DNA from: Hydractinia symbiolongicarpus
Taxonomy: Eukaryota > Cnidaria > Hydrozoa > Anthoathecata > Hydractiniidae
Length of the DNA: 64,000 nucleotides
Assembly: GCF_029227915.1 (NCBI RefSeq)
Contig: NC_079882.1
Location: forward strand, 15,388,501 to 15,452,500
Direction: 5' to 3'
This document shows, in pieces, positions 49,698-62,700 of the stretch. A model generated the notes under the pieces. The model did not search any database and was not told the DNA's origin. It saw only the letters and a list, made by a program, of their open reading frames with translations. Positions within the stretch are counted from its first letter, which is position 1. The number at the start of each line of letters is the position of its first letter. Made by a program: the position numbers and the translations under genes.

Positions 49698-51540
49698 TAG
49701 GACTGTGCACGTAGTTAAGAGTGTCTTAAGGCAACGGCGCTAATGAAAACGACTTGAGACGTTGTAGCACATTGAGACTGTAAGGACTAGGTCAATGGTA
49801 ACCTGCGCAGACAGGTGAAACCACGTGATTTACGTGTGAGGCTTTATTAGACTGCAAAAGGCCAAATTACAGTCTTTATGGGACTGTGCACATACTTAAG
49901 AGTGTTGTAAGGCAACGGCGCTAATGAAAACGATTTGGGACGTTGTAGCGCATTGAGACTGGAACGACAAGTGCAATGGTCACCTGCACAGGCAGATGGA
50001 ACCACATGATTTACGTGTGAGGCCTTTATTAGACTGCAAAAGGCCAAATTACAGTGTTTATAGGACTGTGCACGTACTTAAGAGTGTTGTAAGGCAACGG
50101 CGCTAATGAAAACGCCTTGGGACGTTGTAGTGCATTGAGACTGGAAGGACTAGGTCAATGGTGACCTGCACAGACCGGTGAAACCACGTGATTATCGTGT
50201 GAGGCCTTTATTAGACTGCAAAGGGCCATATTACAGCCTTTATAGGACTGTGCACGTAGTTAAGAGTGTCTTAAGGCAACGGCGCTAATGAAAACGACTT
50301 GAAACGTTGTAGCACATTGAGACTGTAAGGACTAGGCCAATGGTAACCTGCGCAGACAGGTGAAATTACGTGATTTACGTGTGAGGCTTTATTAGACTGC
50401 AAAAGGCCATATTACAGCCTTTATAGGACTGTGCAGGTAGTTAAGAGTGTTCTAAGACCACGGCGCTAATGAAAACCACTTGGAACGTTGTAGCACATTG
50501 AGACTGTAAGGACTAGGACAATGGTAACCTGCGCAGACAGGTGAAACCTCGTGATTTACGTGTGAGGACTTTATTAGACTGCAAAAGGCCATATTACAGC
50601 CTTTATAGGACAGTGCACGTAGTTAAGAGTGTTGTAAAGCTACGGTGCTAATGAAAACGACTTGGGACGTTGTAGCGCATTGAGACTGGAAGGACTAGGC
50701 CAATGGTGACCTGCACAGACCGGTGAAACCACGTGATTAACGTGTGAGGCCTTTATTAGACTTGAAAGGGCAATACTACAACATTTATAGGACTGTGCAC
50801 GTAGTTAAGAGTGTCTTAAGGCAACGGCGCTAATGAAAACGACTTGAGACGTTGTAGTACATTGAGAATGGAAGGACTAGGCCAATGATAACCTGTGCAG
50901 ACAGGTGAAACCACGTGATTTACGTGTGAGGCCTTTATTTGACTGCAAAAGGCCATATTACAGCCTTTATAGGACTGTGCAGGTAGTTAAGAGTGTTCTA
51001 AGGCCACGGCGCTAAGGAAAACCACTTGAAACGTTGTAGTGCATTGAGACTGGAAGGAATAGTCCAATGGTAACCTGCGCAGGCAGATGTAACCACGTGA
51101 TTTACGTGTGAGGTCTTTATTAGATTGCAAAAGGCGATATTGCAGCCTTTATAGGACTGTGCACGTAGTTAAGAGTGTTGTAAAGCAACGGCGCTAATGA
51201 AAACGACTTGGGACGTTGTAGCACATTGAGACTGGAAGGACTAGACCAATGGTGACCTGCACAGGCAGATGCAACCACGTGATTTACGTATGAAGCCTTT
51301 ACTAGACTGCAAAAAGCCAAATTACAGCCTTTATAGGACTGTGCACGTAGTTAAGAGTGTTGTAAGGCAACAGCGCTAATGAAAACGACTTGGGACGTTG
51401 TAGCGCATTGAGACTGTAAGGACCAGGCCAATGGTAACCTACGCAGACAGGTGAAACCACGTGATTTACGTGTGAGGCCTTTATTTGACTGCAAAAGGCC
51501 ATATTACAGCCTTTGTAGGACTGTGCACGTAGTTAAGAGT
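49698..51540 (+). repeat. Deletion derivative of the 12-mer, ten units long
   Basis: The first part (49,698-50,670) matches 47,516-48,488 at 2,182 bases. The second (50,670-51,540) matches 48,852-49,722 at 1,818 bases. The offset drops by 364, exactly two units, inside the shared stretch CTTGGGACGTTGTAG, so two units (48.49-48.85 kb in the parent) were lost. Confidence 0.85.
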
Positions 51541-51879
51541 GTTGTAAAGCAACGACGCTAATGAAAACGACTTGGGCCGTTGTAACGCATTGAGACTGGA
51601 ACAACTAGTCCAATGGTAACCTGCACAGGCAGATGGAACCACGTGATTTACGTGTGAGGCCTTTATTAGACTGCAAAAGGCCATATTACAGCCTTTATAG
51701 GACTGTGCAGGTAGTTAAGAGAGTTCTAAGACCACAGCGCTAAGGAAAACCACCTGGAACGTTGTAGCACATTGAGACTGGAAGGAATAGTCTATTGGTA
51801 ACCTGCGCAGACAGGTGAAACCACGTGATTTACGTGTGAGGCTTTTATTAGACTGCAAAAGGCCTTATTACAGCTTTTA

Positions 51880-52606
51880 TAGAACTGTGCACGTAGTTAA
51901 GAGTATTGTAAAGCTACGGTGCTAATGAAAACGACTTGGGAGGTTGTAGCGCATTGAGACTGGAACGACAAGTCCAATGGTAACCTGCACAGGCAGATGG
52001 AACCACGTGATTTACGTGTGAGGCCTTTATTAGACTGCAAAAAACCAAATTACAGTCTTTATAGGACTGTGCACGTACTTAAGAGTGTTGTAAGGCAACG
52101 GCGCTAATGAAAACGACTTGGGACGTTGTAGCGCATTGAGACTGGAAGGACTAGGTCAATGGTGACCTGCACAGGGAGATGGAACAACGTGATTAACGTG
52201 TGAGGCCTTTATTAGACTGCAAAGGGCAATACTACAGCCTTTATAGGACTGTGCACGTAGTTAAGAGTGTCTTAAGGCAACGGCGCTAATGAAAACGACT
52301 TGAAACGTTGTAGCACATTGAGACTGTAAGGACTAGGCCAATAGTAACCTGCGCAGACAGGTGAAATTACGTGATTTACGTGTGAGGCTTTATTAGACTG
52401 CAAAAGGCCATATTACAGCCTTTATAGGACTGTGCAGGTAGTTAAGAGTGTTCTAAGACCACGGCGCTAAGGAAAACCACTTGGAACGTTGTAGCACATT
52501 GAGACTGTAAGGACTAGGACAATGGTAACCTGCGCAGACAGGTGAAACCTCGTGATTTACGTGTGAGGACTTTATTAGACTGCAAAAGGCCATATTACAG
52601 CCTTTA
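51880..52606 (+). repeat. 4-mer duplication, copy 1 (727 bp)
   Basis: Starts at GAACTGTGCACG with GAGTATTGTAAAGC and holds AAAAAACCAAATTAC, CACAGGGAGATGG and AATAGTAACC. It repeats at 727 bases. Confidence 0.85.
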
Positions 52607-53333
52607 TAGAACTGTGCACGTAGTTAAGAGTATTGTAAAGCTACGGTGCTAATGAAAACGACTTGGGAGGTTGTAGCGCATTGAGACTGGACCGACAAGT
52701 CCAATGGTAACCTGCACAGGCAGATGGAACCACGTGATTTACGTGTGAGGCCTTTATTAGACTGCAAAAAACCAAATTACAGTCTTTATAGGACTGTGCA
52801 CGTACTTAAGAGTGTTGTAAGGCAACGGCGCTAATGAAAACGACTTGGGACGTTGTAGCGCATTGAGACTGGAAGGACTAGGTCAATGGTGGCCTGCACA
52901 GGGAGATGGAACAACGTGATTAACGTGTGAGGCCTTTATTAGACTGCAAAGGGCAATACTACAGCCTTTATAGGACTGTGCACGTAGTTAAGAGTGTCTT
53001 AAGGCAACGGCGCTAATGAAAACGACTTGAAACGTTGTAGCACATTGAGACTGTAAGGACTAGGCCAATAGTAACCTGCGCAGACAGGTGAAATTACGTG
53101 ATTTACGTTTGAGGCTTTATTAGACTGCAAAAGGCCATATTACAGCCTTTATAGGACTGTGCAGGTAGTTAAGAGTGTTCTAAGACCACGGCGCTAAGGA
53201 AAACCACTTGGAACGTTGTAGCACATTGAGACTGTAAGGACTAGGACAATGGTAACCTGCGCAGACAGGTGAAACCTCGTGATTTACGTGTGAGGACTTT
53301 ATTAGACTGCAAAAGGCCATATTACAGCCTTTA
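52607..53333 (+). repeat. 4-mer duplication, copy 2
   Basis: Matches copy 1 with few changes (GACTGGACCGAC near 52,687; GTGGCCTGC near 52,889). It ends near 53,333, where the GACAGTGCACG unit joins a segment copied from 48.4 kb. Confidence 0.85.
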
Positions 53334-54243
53334 TAGGACAGTGCACGTAGTTAAGAGTGTTGTAAAGCTACGGTGCTAATGAAAACGACTTGGGACGTTG
53401 TAGTACATTGAGACTGGAAGGAATAGACCAATGGTAACCTGCGCAGGCAGGTGAAACCACGTGATTTACGTATGAAGCCTTTACTAGACTGCAAAAGGCC
53501 AAATTACAGCCTTTATAGGACTGTGCACGTAGTTAAGAGTGTTGTAAGGCAACGGCGCTAATGAAAACAAGTTGAGACGTTGTATCACATTGAGACTGGA
53601 AGGAATAGTCTATTGGTAACCTGCGCAGACAGGTGAAACCACGTGATTTACGTATGAAGCCTTTACTAGACTGCAAAAGGCTAAATTACAGCCTTTATAG
53701 GACTGTGCACGTAGTTAAGAGTGTTGTAAGTCAACGGCGCTAATGAAAACGACTTGGGACGTTGTAGCGCATTGAGACTGGAAGGACTAGGCTAATGGTG
53801 ACCTACACAGACCGGTGAAACCACGTGATTAACGTGTGAGGCCTTTATTAGACTTGAAAGGGCAATACTACAACATTTATAGGACTGTGCACGTAGTTAA
53901 TAGTGTCTAAAGGCAACGGCGCTAATGAAAACGACTTGAGACGTTGTAGTACATTGAGAACGGAAGGACTAGGCCAATGATAACCTGTGCAGACAGGTGA
54001 AACCACGTGATTTACGTGTGAGGCCTTTATTTGACTGCAAAAGGCCATATTACAGCCTTTATAGGACTGTGCAGGTAGTTAAGAGTGTTCTAAGGCCACG
54101 GCGCTAAGGAAAACCACTTGAAACGTTGTAGTGCATTGAGACTGGAAGGAATAGTCCAATGGTAACCTGCGCAGGCAGATGGAACCACGTGATTTACGTG
54201 TGAGGTCTTTATTAGATTGCAAAAGGCGATATTGCAGCCTTTA
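53334..54243 (+). repeat. Dispersed five-unit segment shared with 48,424-49,333
   Basis: Matches 48.4-49.3 kb at an offset of 4,910 (27 units less four), from GACAGTGCACG through AACAAGTTGAG, TAAGTCAACGG and GACTTGAAAGGG to AAGGCGATATTG. It then switches to GAGTATTGTAAAGC, matching 52.6-53.0 kb at 1,637. Two template changes within about 1 kb suggest repeated exchange. Confidence 0.75.
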
Positions 54244-54604
54244 TAGGACTGTGCACGTAGTTAAGAGTATTGTAAAGCTACGGTGCTAATGAAAACGACT
54301 TGGGAGGTTGTAGCGCATTGAGACTGGAACGACAAGTCCAATGGTAACCTGCACAGGCAGATGGAACCACGTGATTTACGTGTGAGGCCTTTATTAGACT
54401 GCAAAAAACCAAATTACAGTCTTTATAGGACTGTGCACGTACTTAAGAGTGTTGTAAGGCAACGGCGCTAATGAAAACGACTTGGGACGTTGTAGCGCAT
54501 TGAGACTGGAAGGACTAGGTCAATGGTGACCTGCACAGGGAGATGGAACAACGTGATTAACGTGTGAGGCCTTTATTAGACTGCAAAAGGCAATACTACA
54601 GCCT

Positions 54605-55332
54605 TTATAGGACTGTGCACGTAGTTAAGAGTGTCTTAAGGCAACGGCGCTAATGAAAACGACTTGAGACGTTGTAGTACATTGAGAATGGAAGGACTAG
54701 GCCAATGATAACCTGCGCAGACAGGTGAAACCACGTGATTTACGTGTGAGGCCTTTATTTGACTGCAAAAGGCCATATTACAGCCTTTATAGGACTGTGC
54801 AGGTAGTTAAGAGTGTTCTAAGGCCACGGCGCTAAGGAAAACCACTTGAAACGTTGTAGTGCATTGAGACTGGAAGGAATAGTCCAATGGTAACCTGCGC
54901 AGACAGATGGAACCACGTGATTTACGTGTGAGGTCTTTATTAGATTGCAAAAGGCGATATTGCAGCCTTTATAGGACTGTGCACGTAGTTAAGAGTGTTG
55001 TAAAGCAACGGCGCTAATGAAAACGACTTGGGACGTTGTAGCACATTGAGACGGGAAGGACTAGACCAATGGTGACCTGTGCAGGCAGGTGAAACCACGT
55101 GATTTACGTATGAAGCCTTTACTAGACTGCAAAAGGCCAAATTACAGCCTTTATAGGATTGCGCACGTAGTTAAGAGTGTTGTAAGGCAACGGCGCTAAT
55201 GAAAACAACTTGGGACGTTGTAGCGCATTGAGACTGGAAGGACTAGGCCAATGGTGACCTGCGCAGACCGGTGAAACCACGTGATTAACGTGTGAGGCCT
55301 TTATTAGACTGCAAAGGGCAATACTACAGCCT
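54605..55332 (+). repeat. 4-mer repeat (728 bp), copy 1
   Basis: Order: GTCTTAAGG with ATGATAACC, GTGCAGGTAG, AAGGCGATATTG, GTATGAAGCC. It repeats at 728 bases with several differences (GACGGGAAGG, GGATTGCGCACG), so it is older than its neighbours. Confidence 0.75.
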
Positions 55333-56060
55333 TTATAGGACTGTGCACGTAGTTAAGAGTGTCTTAAGGCAACGGCGCTAATGAAAACGACTTGAGACAT
55401 TGTAGTACATTGAGAATGGAAGGACTAGGCCAATGATAACCTGCGCAGACATGTGAAACCACGTGATTTACGTGTGAGGCTTTTATTTGACTGCAAAAGG
55501 CCATATTACAGCCTTTATAGGACTGTGCAGGTAGTTAAGAGTGTTCTAAGGCCACGGCGCTAAGGAAAACCACTTGAAACGTTGTAGTGCATTGAGACTG
55601 GAAGGAATAGTCCAATGGTAACCTGCGCAGGCAGATGGAACCACGTGATTTACGTGTGAGGTCTTTATTAGATTGCAAAAGGCGATATTGCAGCCTTTAT
55701 AGGACTGTGCACGTAGTTAAGAGTGTTGTAAAGCAACGGCGCTAATGAAAACGACTTGGGACCTTGTAGCACATTGAGACTGGAAGGACTAGACCAATGG
55801 TGACCTGCGCAGGCAGGTGAAACGACGTGATTTACGTATGAAGCCTTTACTAGACTGCACAAGGCCAAATTACAGCCTTTATAGGATTGTGCACGTAGTT
55901 AAGAGTGTTGTAAGTCAACGGCGCTAATGAAAACGACTTGGGACGTTGTAGCACATTGAGACTGGAAGGACTAGGCCAATGGTAACCTGCGCAGACCGGT
56001 GAAACCACGTGATTAACGTGTGAGGCCTTTATTAGACTGCAAAGGGAAATACTACAGCCT
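55333..56060 (+). repeat. 4-mer repeat, copy 2, with a diverged third pass
   Basis: Matches copy 1 with changes such as GACATTGTAGTAC and GACCTTGTAGCAC. A third pass at 56.06-56.7 kb is recognisable only in parts (GACATTGTAGCAC, AAGGCGATATTG), with many private changes (GAATTTGTAGCGC, GTTTTGGCGC, GGTTACCAGCG). This is one of the most diverged stretches. Confidence 0.7.
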
Positions 56061-56699
56061 TTATAGGACTGTGCACGTAGTTAAGAGTGTCTTAAGGCAA
56101 CGGCGCTAATGAAAACGACTTGAGACATTGTAGCACATTGAGACTAGAAGGACTAGGCCAATGGAAACCTGCACAGGCAAATGGAACAACGTGATTTACG
56201 TGTGAGGCCTTTATTAGACTGCAAAAGGCCATAATACAGCCTTTATAGGACTGTGCACGTAATTAAGAGTGTTGTAAAGCAACGGCGCTAATGAAAACGA
56301 CTTAGGAATTTGTAGCGCATTGAGACGGGAAGGAATAGCCCAATAGAAACCTGCACAGGCAAATGGAACCACGTGATTTACGTGTGAGTCCTTTATTAGA
56401 CTGCAAAAGGCGATATTGCAGCCTTTATAGGACTGTGCACGTAGTTAATAGAGTTGTAAAGCAAAGGCGCTAATGAAAACGACTTGGGACGTTTTGGCGC
56501 ATTGAGACTGGAACGACTAGTCCAATGGTTACCAGCGCAGGCAGATTGAAGCACGTGATTTACGTGTGAGGCCTTTATTAGACTGCAAAGGGCCATATTA
56601 CAGCCTTTATAGGACTGTGCACGTAGTTAAGAGTGTTCTAAGGCAACTTCGCCAATGAAAACGACTTGGGACGTTGTAGCGTATTGAGGCTGAAAGGAC

Positions 56700-57607
56700 T
56701 AGGTCAATGGTAACCTGCACAGACAGTGAAACCACGTGATTTACGTGTGAAGCCTTTATTAGACTGCAAAATGCCATATTACAGCCTTTATAGAACTGTG
56801 CACATTGTTAAGAGTGTTGTAAGGCAACTTCGCCAATGAGAACGACTTGGGACGTTGTAGAGCATTGAGACTGGAAGGACTAGGTCAATGGTAACCTGCA
56901 CAGACAGGTGAAACCACGTGATTTACGTGTGAAGCCTTTATTAGACTGCAAAATGCCATATTACAGCCTTTATAGGACTGTGCACGTAGGTAAGAGTGTT
57001 CTAATGCAACGGCGCTAATGAAAAAGATTTGGGACGTTGTAATGCATTTAGACTGGAAGGACTAGGCCAATGGTAACCTGCGCAGACAGGTGAAACCACG
57101 TGATTTACGTGTGAGGCTTTTATTAGATTGCAAAAGCCCATATTACAGCTTTTATAGGACTGTGCACGTAGTTAAGAGTGTTGTAAGGCAACAGCGATAA
57201 TGAAAACAACTTGGGACGTTGTAGCGCATTGAGACTGGAAGGAATAGTCCAATGGTAACCTGCGCAGACTGGTGAAACCACGTGATTACGTGTGAGGCCT
57301 TTATTAGACTGCAAAAGCCATATTACAGCTTTTATAGGACTGTGCACGTAGTTAAGAGTGTTGTAAAGCAGCAGCGCTAATGAAAACGACTTGGGAGGTT
57401 GTAGCGCATTGAGACTGGAACGACAAGTCCAATGGTAACCTGCACAGGCAGATGGAACCACGTGATTTACGTGTGAGGCCTTTATTAGACTGCAAAAGGC
57501 CAAATTACAGTCTTTATAGGACTGTGCACGTACTTAAGAGTGTTGTAAGGCAACTTCGCCAATGAAAACGACTTGGGACGTTGTAGAGCATTGAGACTGG
57601 AAGGACT
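56700..57607 (+). repeat. 5-mer duplication, copy 1 (908 bp)
   Basis: Five units: GCACATTGTTAAG, AAAATGCC with GTAGGTAAG, GTAATGCATTTAG, the short GATTACGTG / AAAAGCC pair, and GACAAGTCC. It repeats after 908 bases; the two lost bases are the two one-base gaps of the short pair. Confidence 0.9.
57123..57503 (-). repeat. 180 bp unit variant that fuses two repeat reading frames (not a gene)
   Basis: Normal units change reading frame at each step because 182 is not a multiple of three, so the minus-strand open frame stops after 66 residues. Here two one-base gaps (GATTACGTG for GATTTACGTG near 57,291, and AAAAGCC for AAAAGGCC near 57,316) give a 180-base step, and the frame runs on to 126 residues. 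Matching frames lie at 36,218, 38,761, 41,125, 44,397, 58,031, 59,666, 60,952 and 62,208. The predicted peptide is low-complexity satellite translation without recognisable domains, so I do not call it coding. Confidence 0.8.
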
Positions 57608-59144
57608 AGGTCAATGGTAACCTGCACAGACAGGTGAAACCACGTGATTTACGTGTGAAGCCTTTATTAGACTGCAAAATGCCATATTACAGCCTTTATA
57701 GAACTGTGCACATTGTTAAGAGTGTTGTAAGGCAACTTCGCCAATGAAAACGACTTGGGACGTTGTAGAGCATTGAGACTGGAAGGACTAGGTCAATGGT
57801 AACCTGCACAGACAGGTGAAACCACGTGATTTACGTGTGAAGCCTTTATTAGACTGCAAAATGCCATATTACAGCCTTTATAGGACTGTGCACGTAGGTA
57901 AGAGTGTTCTAATGCAACGGCGCTAATGAAAAAGATTTGGGACGTTGTAATGCATTTAGACTGGAAGGACTAGGCCAATGGTAACCTGCGCAGACAGGTG
58001 AAACTACGTGATTTACTTGTGAGGCTTTTATTAGATTGCAAAAGCCCATATTACAGCTTTTATAGGACTGTGCACGTAGTTAAGAGTGTTGTAAGGCAAC
58101 AGCGATAATGAAAACAACTTGGGACGTTGTAGCGCATTGAGACTGGAAGGAATAGTCCAATGGTAACCTGCGCAGACCGGTGAAACTACGTGATTACGTG
58201 TGAGGCCTTTATTAGACTGCAAAAGCCATATTACAGCTTTTATAGGACTGTGCACGTAGTTAAGAGTGTTGTAAAGCAGCAGCGCTAATGAAAACGACTT
58301 GGGAGGTTGTAGCGCATTGAGACTGGAACGACAAGTCCAATGGTAACCTGCACAGGGAGATGGAACCACGTGATTTACGTGTGAGGCCTTTATTAGACTG
58401 CAAAAGGCCAAATTACAGTCTTTATAGGACTGTGCACGTACTTAAGAGTGTTGTAAGGCAACGGCGCTAATGAAAACGACTTGGGACGTTGCAGCGCATT
58501 GAGACTGGAAGGACTAGGTCAATGGTGACCTGCGCAGACCGGTGAAACCACGTGATTATCGTGTGAGACCTTTATTAGACTGCAAAGGGCCATATTACAG
58601 CCTTTATAGGACTGTGCACGTAGTTAAGAGTGTCTTAAGGCAACGGCGCTAATGAAAACGACTTGAGACGTTGTAGCACATTGAGACTGTAAGGACTAGG
58701 CCAATGGTAACCTGCGCAGACAGGTGAAACCACGTGATTTACGTGTGAGGCTTTATTAGACTGCAAAAGGCCATATTACAGCCTTTATAGGACTGTGCAG
58801 GTAGTTAAGAGAGTTCTAAGACCACGGCGCTAAGGAAAACCACTTGGAACGTTGTAGCACATTGAGAATGGAAGGACTAGGCCAATGGTAACCTGCGCAG
58901 ACAGGTGAAACCACGTGATTTACGTGTGAGGACTTTATTAGACTGCAAAAAGCCATATTACAGCCTTTATAGGACTGTGCACGTAGTTAAGAGTGTTGTA
59001 AGGCAACTTCGCCAATGAAAACAACTTGGGACGTTGTAGCGCATTGAGGCTGAAAGGACTAGGTCAATGGTAACCTGCACAGACAGGTGAAACCACGTGA
59101 TTTACGTGTGAAGCCTTTATTAGACTGCAAAATGCCATATTACA
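57510..59144 (+). repeat. 9-mer higher-order repeat (third type), copy 1 (1,635 bp)
   Basis: Nine units made of the second 5-mer plus four units (GATTATCGTG, GTCTTAAGG, GTGCAGGTAG, CATTGAGGCTGAAAGG). The offset of 1,635 is three bases short of nine units. Confidence 0.9.
57608..58460 (+). repeat. 5-mer duplication, copy 2
   Basis: Matches copy 1 to about 58,460 with few changes (GATTTACTTGTG, CACAGGGAGATGG). After that GGCGCTAATG replaces TTCGCCAATG. Confidence 0.9.
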
Positions 59145-60780
59145 GTCTTTATAGGACTGTGCACGTACTTAAGAGTGTTGTAAGGCAACTTCGCCAATGA
59201 AAACGACTTGGGACGTTGTAGAGCATTGAGACTGGAAGGACTAGGTCAATGGTAACCTGCACAGACAGGTGAAACCACGTGATTTACGTGTGAAGCCTTT
59301 ATTAGACTGCAAAATGCCATATTACAGCCTTTATAGAACTGTGCACATTGTTAAGAGTGTTGTAAGGCAACTTCGCCAATGAAAACGACTTGGGACGTTG
59401 TAGAGCATTGAGACTGGAAGGACTAGGTCAATGGTAACCTGCACAGACAGGTGAAACCACGTGATTTACGTGTGAAGCCTTTATTAGACTGCAAAATGCC
59501 ATATTACAGCCTTTATAGGACTGTGCACGTAGGTAAGAGTGTTCTAATGCAACGGCGCTAATGAAAAAGATTTGGGGCGTTGTAATGCATTTAGACTGGA
59601 AGGACTAGGCCAATGGTAACCTGCGCAGACAGGTGAAACTACGTGATTTACGTGTGAGGCTTTTATTAGATTGCAAAAGCCCATATTACAGCTTTTATAG
59701 GACTGTGCACGTAGTTAAGAGTGTTGTAAGGCAACAGCGATAATGAAAACAACTTGGGACGTTGTAGCGCATTGAGACTGGAAGGAATAGTCCAATGGTA
59801 ACCTGCGCAGACCGGTGAAACCACGTGATTACGTGTGAGGCCTTTATTAGACTGCAAAAGCCATATTACAGCTTTTATAGGACTGTGCACGTAGTTAAGA
59901 GTGTTGTAAAGCAGCAGCGCTAATGAAAACGACTTGGGAGGTTGTAGCGCATTGAGACTGGAACGACAAGTCCAATGGTAACCTGCACAGGCAGATGGAA
60001 CCACGTGATTTACGTGTGAGGCCTTTATTAGACTGCAAAAGGCCAAATTACAGTCTTTATAGGACTGTGCACGTACTTAAGAGTGTTGTAAGGCAACGGC
60101 GCTAATGAAAACGACTTGGGACGTTGCAGCGCATTGAGACTGGAAGGACTAGGTCAATGGTGACCTGCGCAGACCGGTGAAACCACGTGATTATCGTGTG
60201 AGACCTTTATTAGACTGCAAAGGGCCATATTACAGCCTTTATAGGACTGTGCACGTAGTTAAGAGTGTCTTAAGGCAACGGCGCTAATGAAAACGACTTG
60301 AGACGTTGTAGCACATTGAGACTGTAAGGACTAGGCCAATGGTAACCTGCGCAGACAGGTGAAACCACGTGATTTACGTGTGAGGCTTTATTAGACTGCA
60401 AAAGGCCATATTACAGCCTTTATAGGACTGTGCAGGTAGTTAAGAGAGTTCTAAGACCACGGCGCTAAGGAAAACCACTTGGAACGTTGTAGCACATTGA
60501 GAATGGAAGGACTAGGCCAATGGTAACCTGCGCAGACAGGTGAAACCACGTGATTTACGTGTGAGGACTTTATTAGACTGCAAAAAGCCATATTACAGCC
60601 TTTATAGGACTGTGCACGTAGTTAAGAGTGTTGTAAGGCAACTTCGCCAATGAAAACAACTTGGGACGTTGTAGCGCATTGAGGCTGAAAGGACTAGGTC
60701 AATGGTAACCTGCACAGACAGGTGAAACCACGTGATTTACGTGTGAAGCCTTTATTAGACTGCAAAATGCCATATTACAG
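59145..60780 (+). repeat. 9-mer higher-order repeat (third type), copy 2
   Basis: Direct continuation, near-identical by eye (GGGGCGTTG near 59,575 is private). It ends near 60,780. Confidence 0.9.
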
Positions 60781-60870
60781 CCTTTATAGAACTGTGCACA
60801 TTGTTAAGAGTGTTGTAAGGCAACTTCGCCAATGAAAACGACTTGGGACGTTGTAGAGCATTGAGACTGG
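59600..60870 (+). repeat. 7-mer repeat (1,271 bp), copy 1
   Basis: The stretch starting with the 180 bp pair, then GACAAGTCC, GATTATCGTG, GTCTTAAGG and GTGCAGGTAG, recurs at 1,271 bases. It overlaps 9-mer copy 2, being the same units less two. Confidence 0.8.
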
Positions 60871-62141
60871 AAGGACTAGGTCAATGGTAACCTGCGCAGA
60901 CAGGTGAAACCACGTGATTTCCGTGTGAGTCTTTTATTATATTGCAAAAGCCTATATTACAGCTTTTATAGGACTGTGCACGTAGTTAAGAGTGTTGTAA
61001 GGCAACAGCGATAATGAAAACAACTTGGGACGTTGTAGCGCATTGAGACTGGAAGGAATAGTCCAATGGTAACCTGCGCAGACCGGTGAAACCACGTGAT
61101 TACGTGTGAGGCCTTTATTAGACTGCAAAAGCCATATTACAGCTTTTATAGGACTGTGCACGTAGTTAAGAGTGTTGTAAAGCAGCAGCGCTAATGAAAA
61201 CGACTTGGGAGGTTGTAGCGCATTGAGACTGGAACGACAAGTCCAATGGTAACCTGCACAGGCAGATGGAACCACGTGATTTACGTGTGAGGCCTTTATT
61301 AGACTGCAAAAGGCCAAATTACAGTCTTTATAGGACTGTGCACGTACTTAAGAGTGTTGTAAGGCAACGGCGCTAATGAAAACGACTTGGGACGTTGCAG
61401 CGCATTGAGACTGGAAGGACTAGTTCAATGGTGACCTGCGCAGACCGGTGAAACCACGTGATTATCGTGTGAGACCTTTATTAGACTGCAAAGGGCCATA
61501 TTACAGCCTTTATAGGACTGTGCACGTAGTTAAGAGTGTCTTAAGGCAACGGCGCTAATGAAAACGACTTGAGACGTTGTAGCACATTGAGACTGTAAGG
61601 ACTAGGCCAATGGTAACCTGCGCACACAGGTGAAACCACGTGATTTACGTGTGAGGCTTTATTAGACTGCAAAAGGCCATATTACAGCCTTTATAGGACT
61701 GTGCAGGTAGTTAAGAGAGTTCTAAGACCACGGCGCTAAGGAAAACCACTTGGAACGTTGTAGCACATTGAGAATGGAAGGACTAGGCCAATGGTAACCT
61801 GCGCAGACAGGTGAAATCACGTGATTTACGTGTGAGGACTTTATTAGACTGCAAAAAGCCATATTACAGCCTTTATAGGACTGTGCACGTAGTTAAGAGT
61901 GTTGTAAAGCTACGGTGCTAATGAAAACGACTTGGGACGTTGTAGTACATTGAGACTGGAAGGACTAGACCAATGGTAACCTGCACAGGCAGGTGAAACC
62001 ACGTGATTTACGTATGAAGCCTTTACTAGACTGCAAAAGGCCAAATTACAGCCTTTATAGGACTGTGCACGTAGGTAAGAGTGTTCTAATGCAACGGCGC
62101 TAATGAAAAAGATTTGGGACGTTGTAATGCATTTAGACTGG
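60871..62141 (+). repeat. 7-mer repeat, copy 2 (right part replaced after ~61,890)
   Basis: Matches copy 1 to about 61,890, then AAGCTACGGTGC and GTAGTACATTG replace TTCGCCAATG. The first unit carries private changes (GATTTCCGTGTGAGTC, TATTGC, CCTATATTAC) that remove a stop-free start. Confidence 0.8.
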
Positions 62142-62700
62142 AAGGACTAGGCCAATGGTAACCTGCGCAGACAGGTGAAACCACGTGATTTACGTGTGAG
62201 GCTTTTATTAGATTGCAAAAGCCCATATTACAGCCTTTATAGGACTGTGCACGTAGTTAAGAGTGTTGTAAGGCAACAGCGATAATGAAAACAACTTGGG
62301 ACGTTGTAGCGCATTGAGACTGGAAGGAATAGTCCAATGGTAACCTACGCAGACCGGTGAAACCACGTGATTACGTGTGAGGCCTTTATTAGACTGCAAA
62401 AGCCATATTACAGCTTTTATAGGACTGTGCACGTAGTTAAGAGTGTTGTAAAGCAGCAGCGCTAATGAAAACGACTTGGGAGGTTGTAGCGCATTGAGAC
62501 TGGAACGACAAGTCCAATGGTAACCTGCACAGGCAGATGGAACCACGTGATTTACGTGTGAGGCCTTTATTAGACTGCAAAAGGCCAAATTACAGTCTTT
62601 ATAGGACTGTGCACGTACTTAAGAGTGTTGTAAGGCAACGGCGCTAATGAAAACGACTTGGGACGTTGTAGCGCATTGAGACTGGAAGGACTAGGTCAAT
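62142..62700 (+). repeat. 7-mer repeat, partial copy 3
   Basis: About three units matching 60,871-61,429 at 1,271 bases, then a switch to GGTCAATGGTAACCTACGC near 62,700 and a GGCCGTTGTAACGC unit like those near 22.3, 24.5 and 38.3 kb. Confidence 0.8.
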
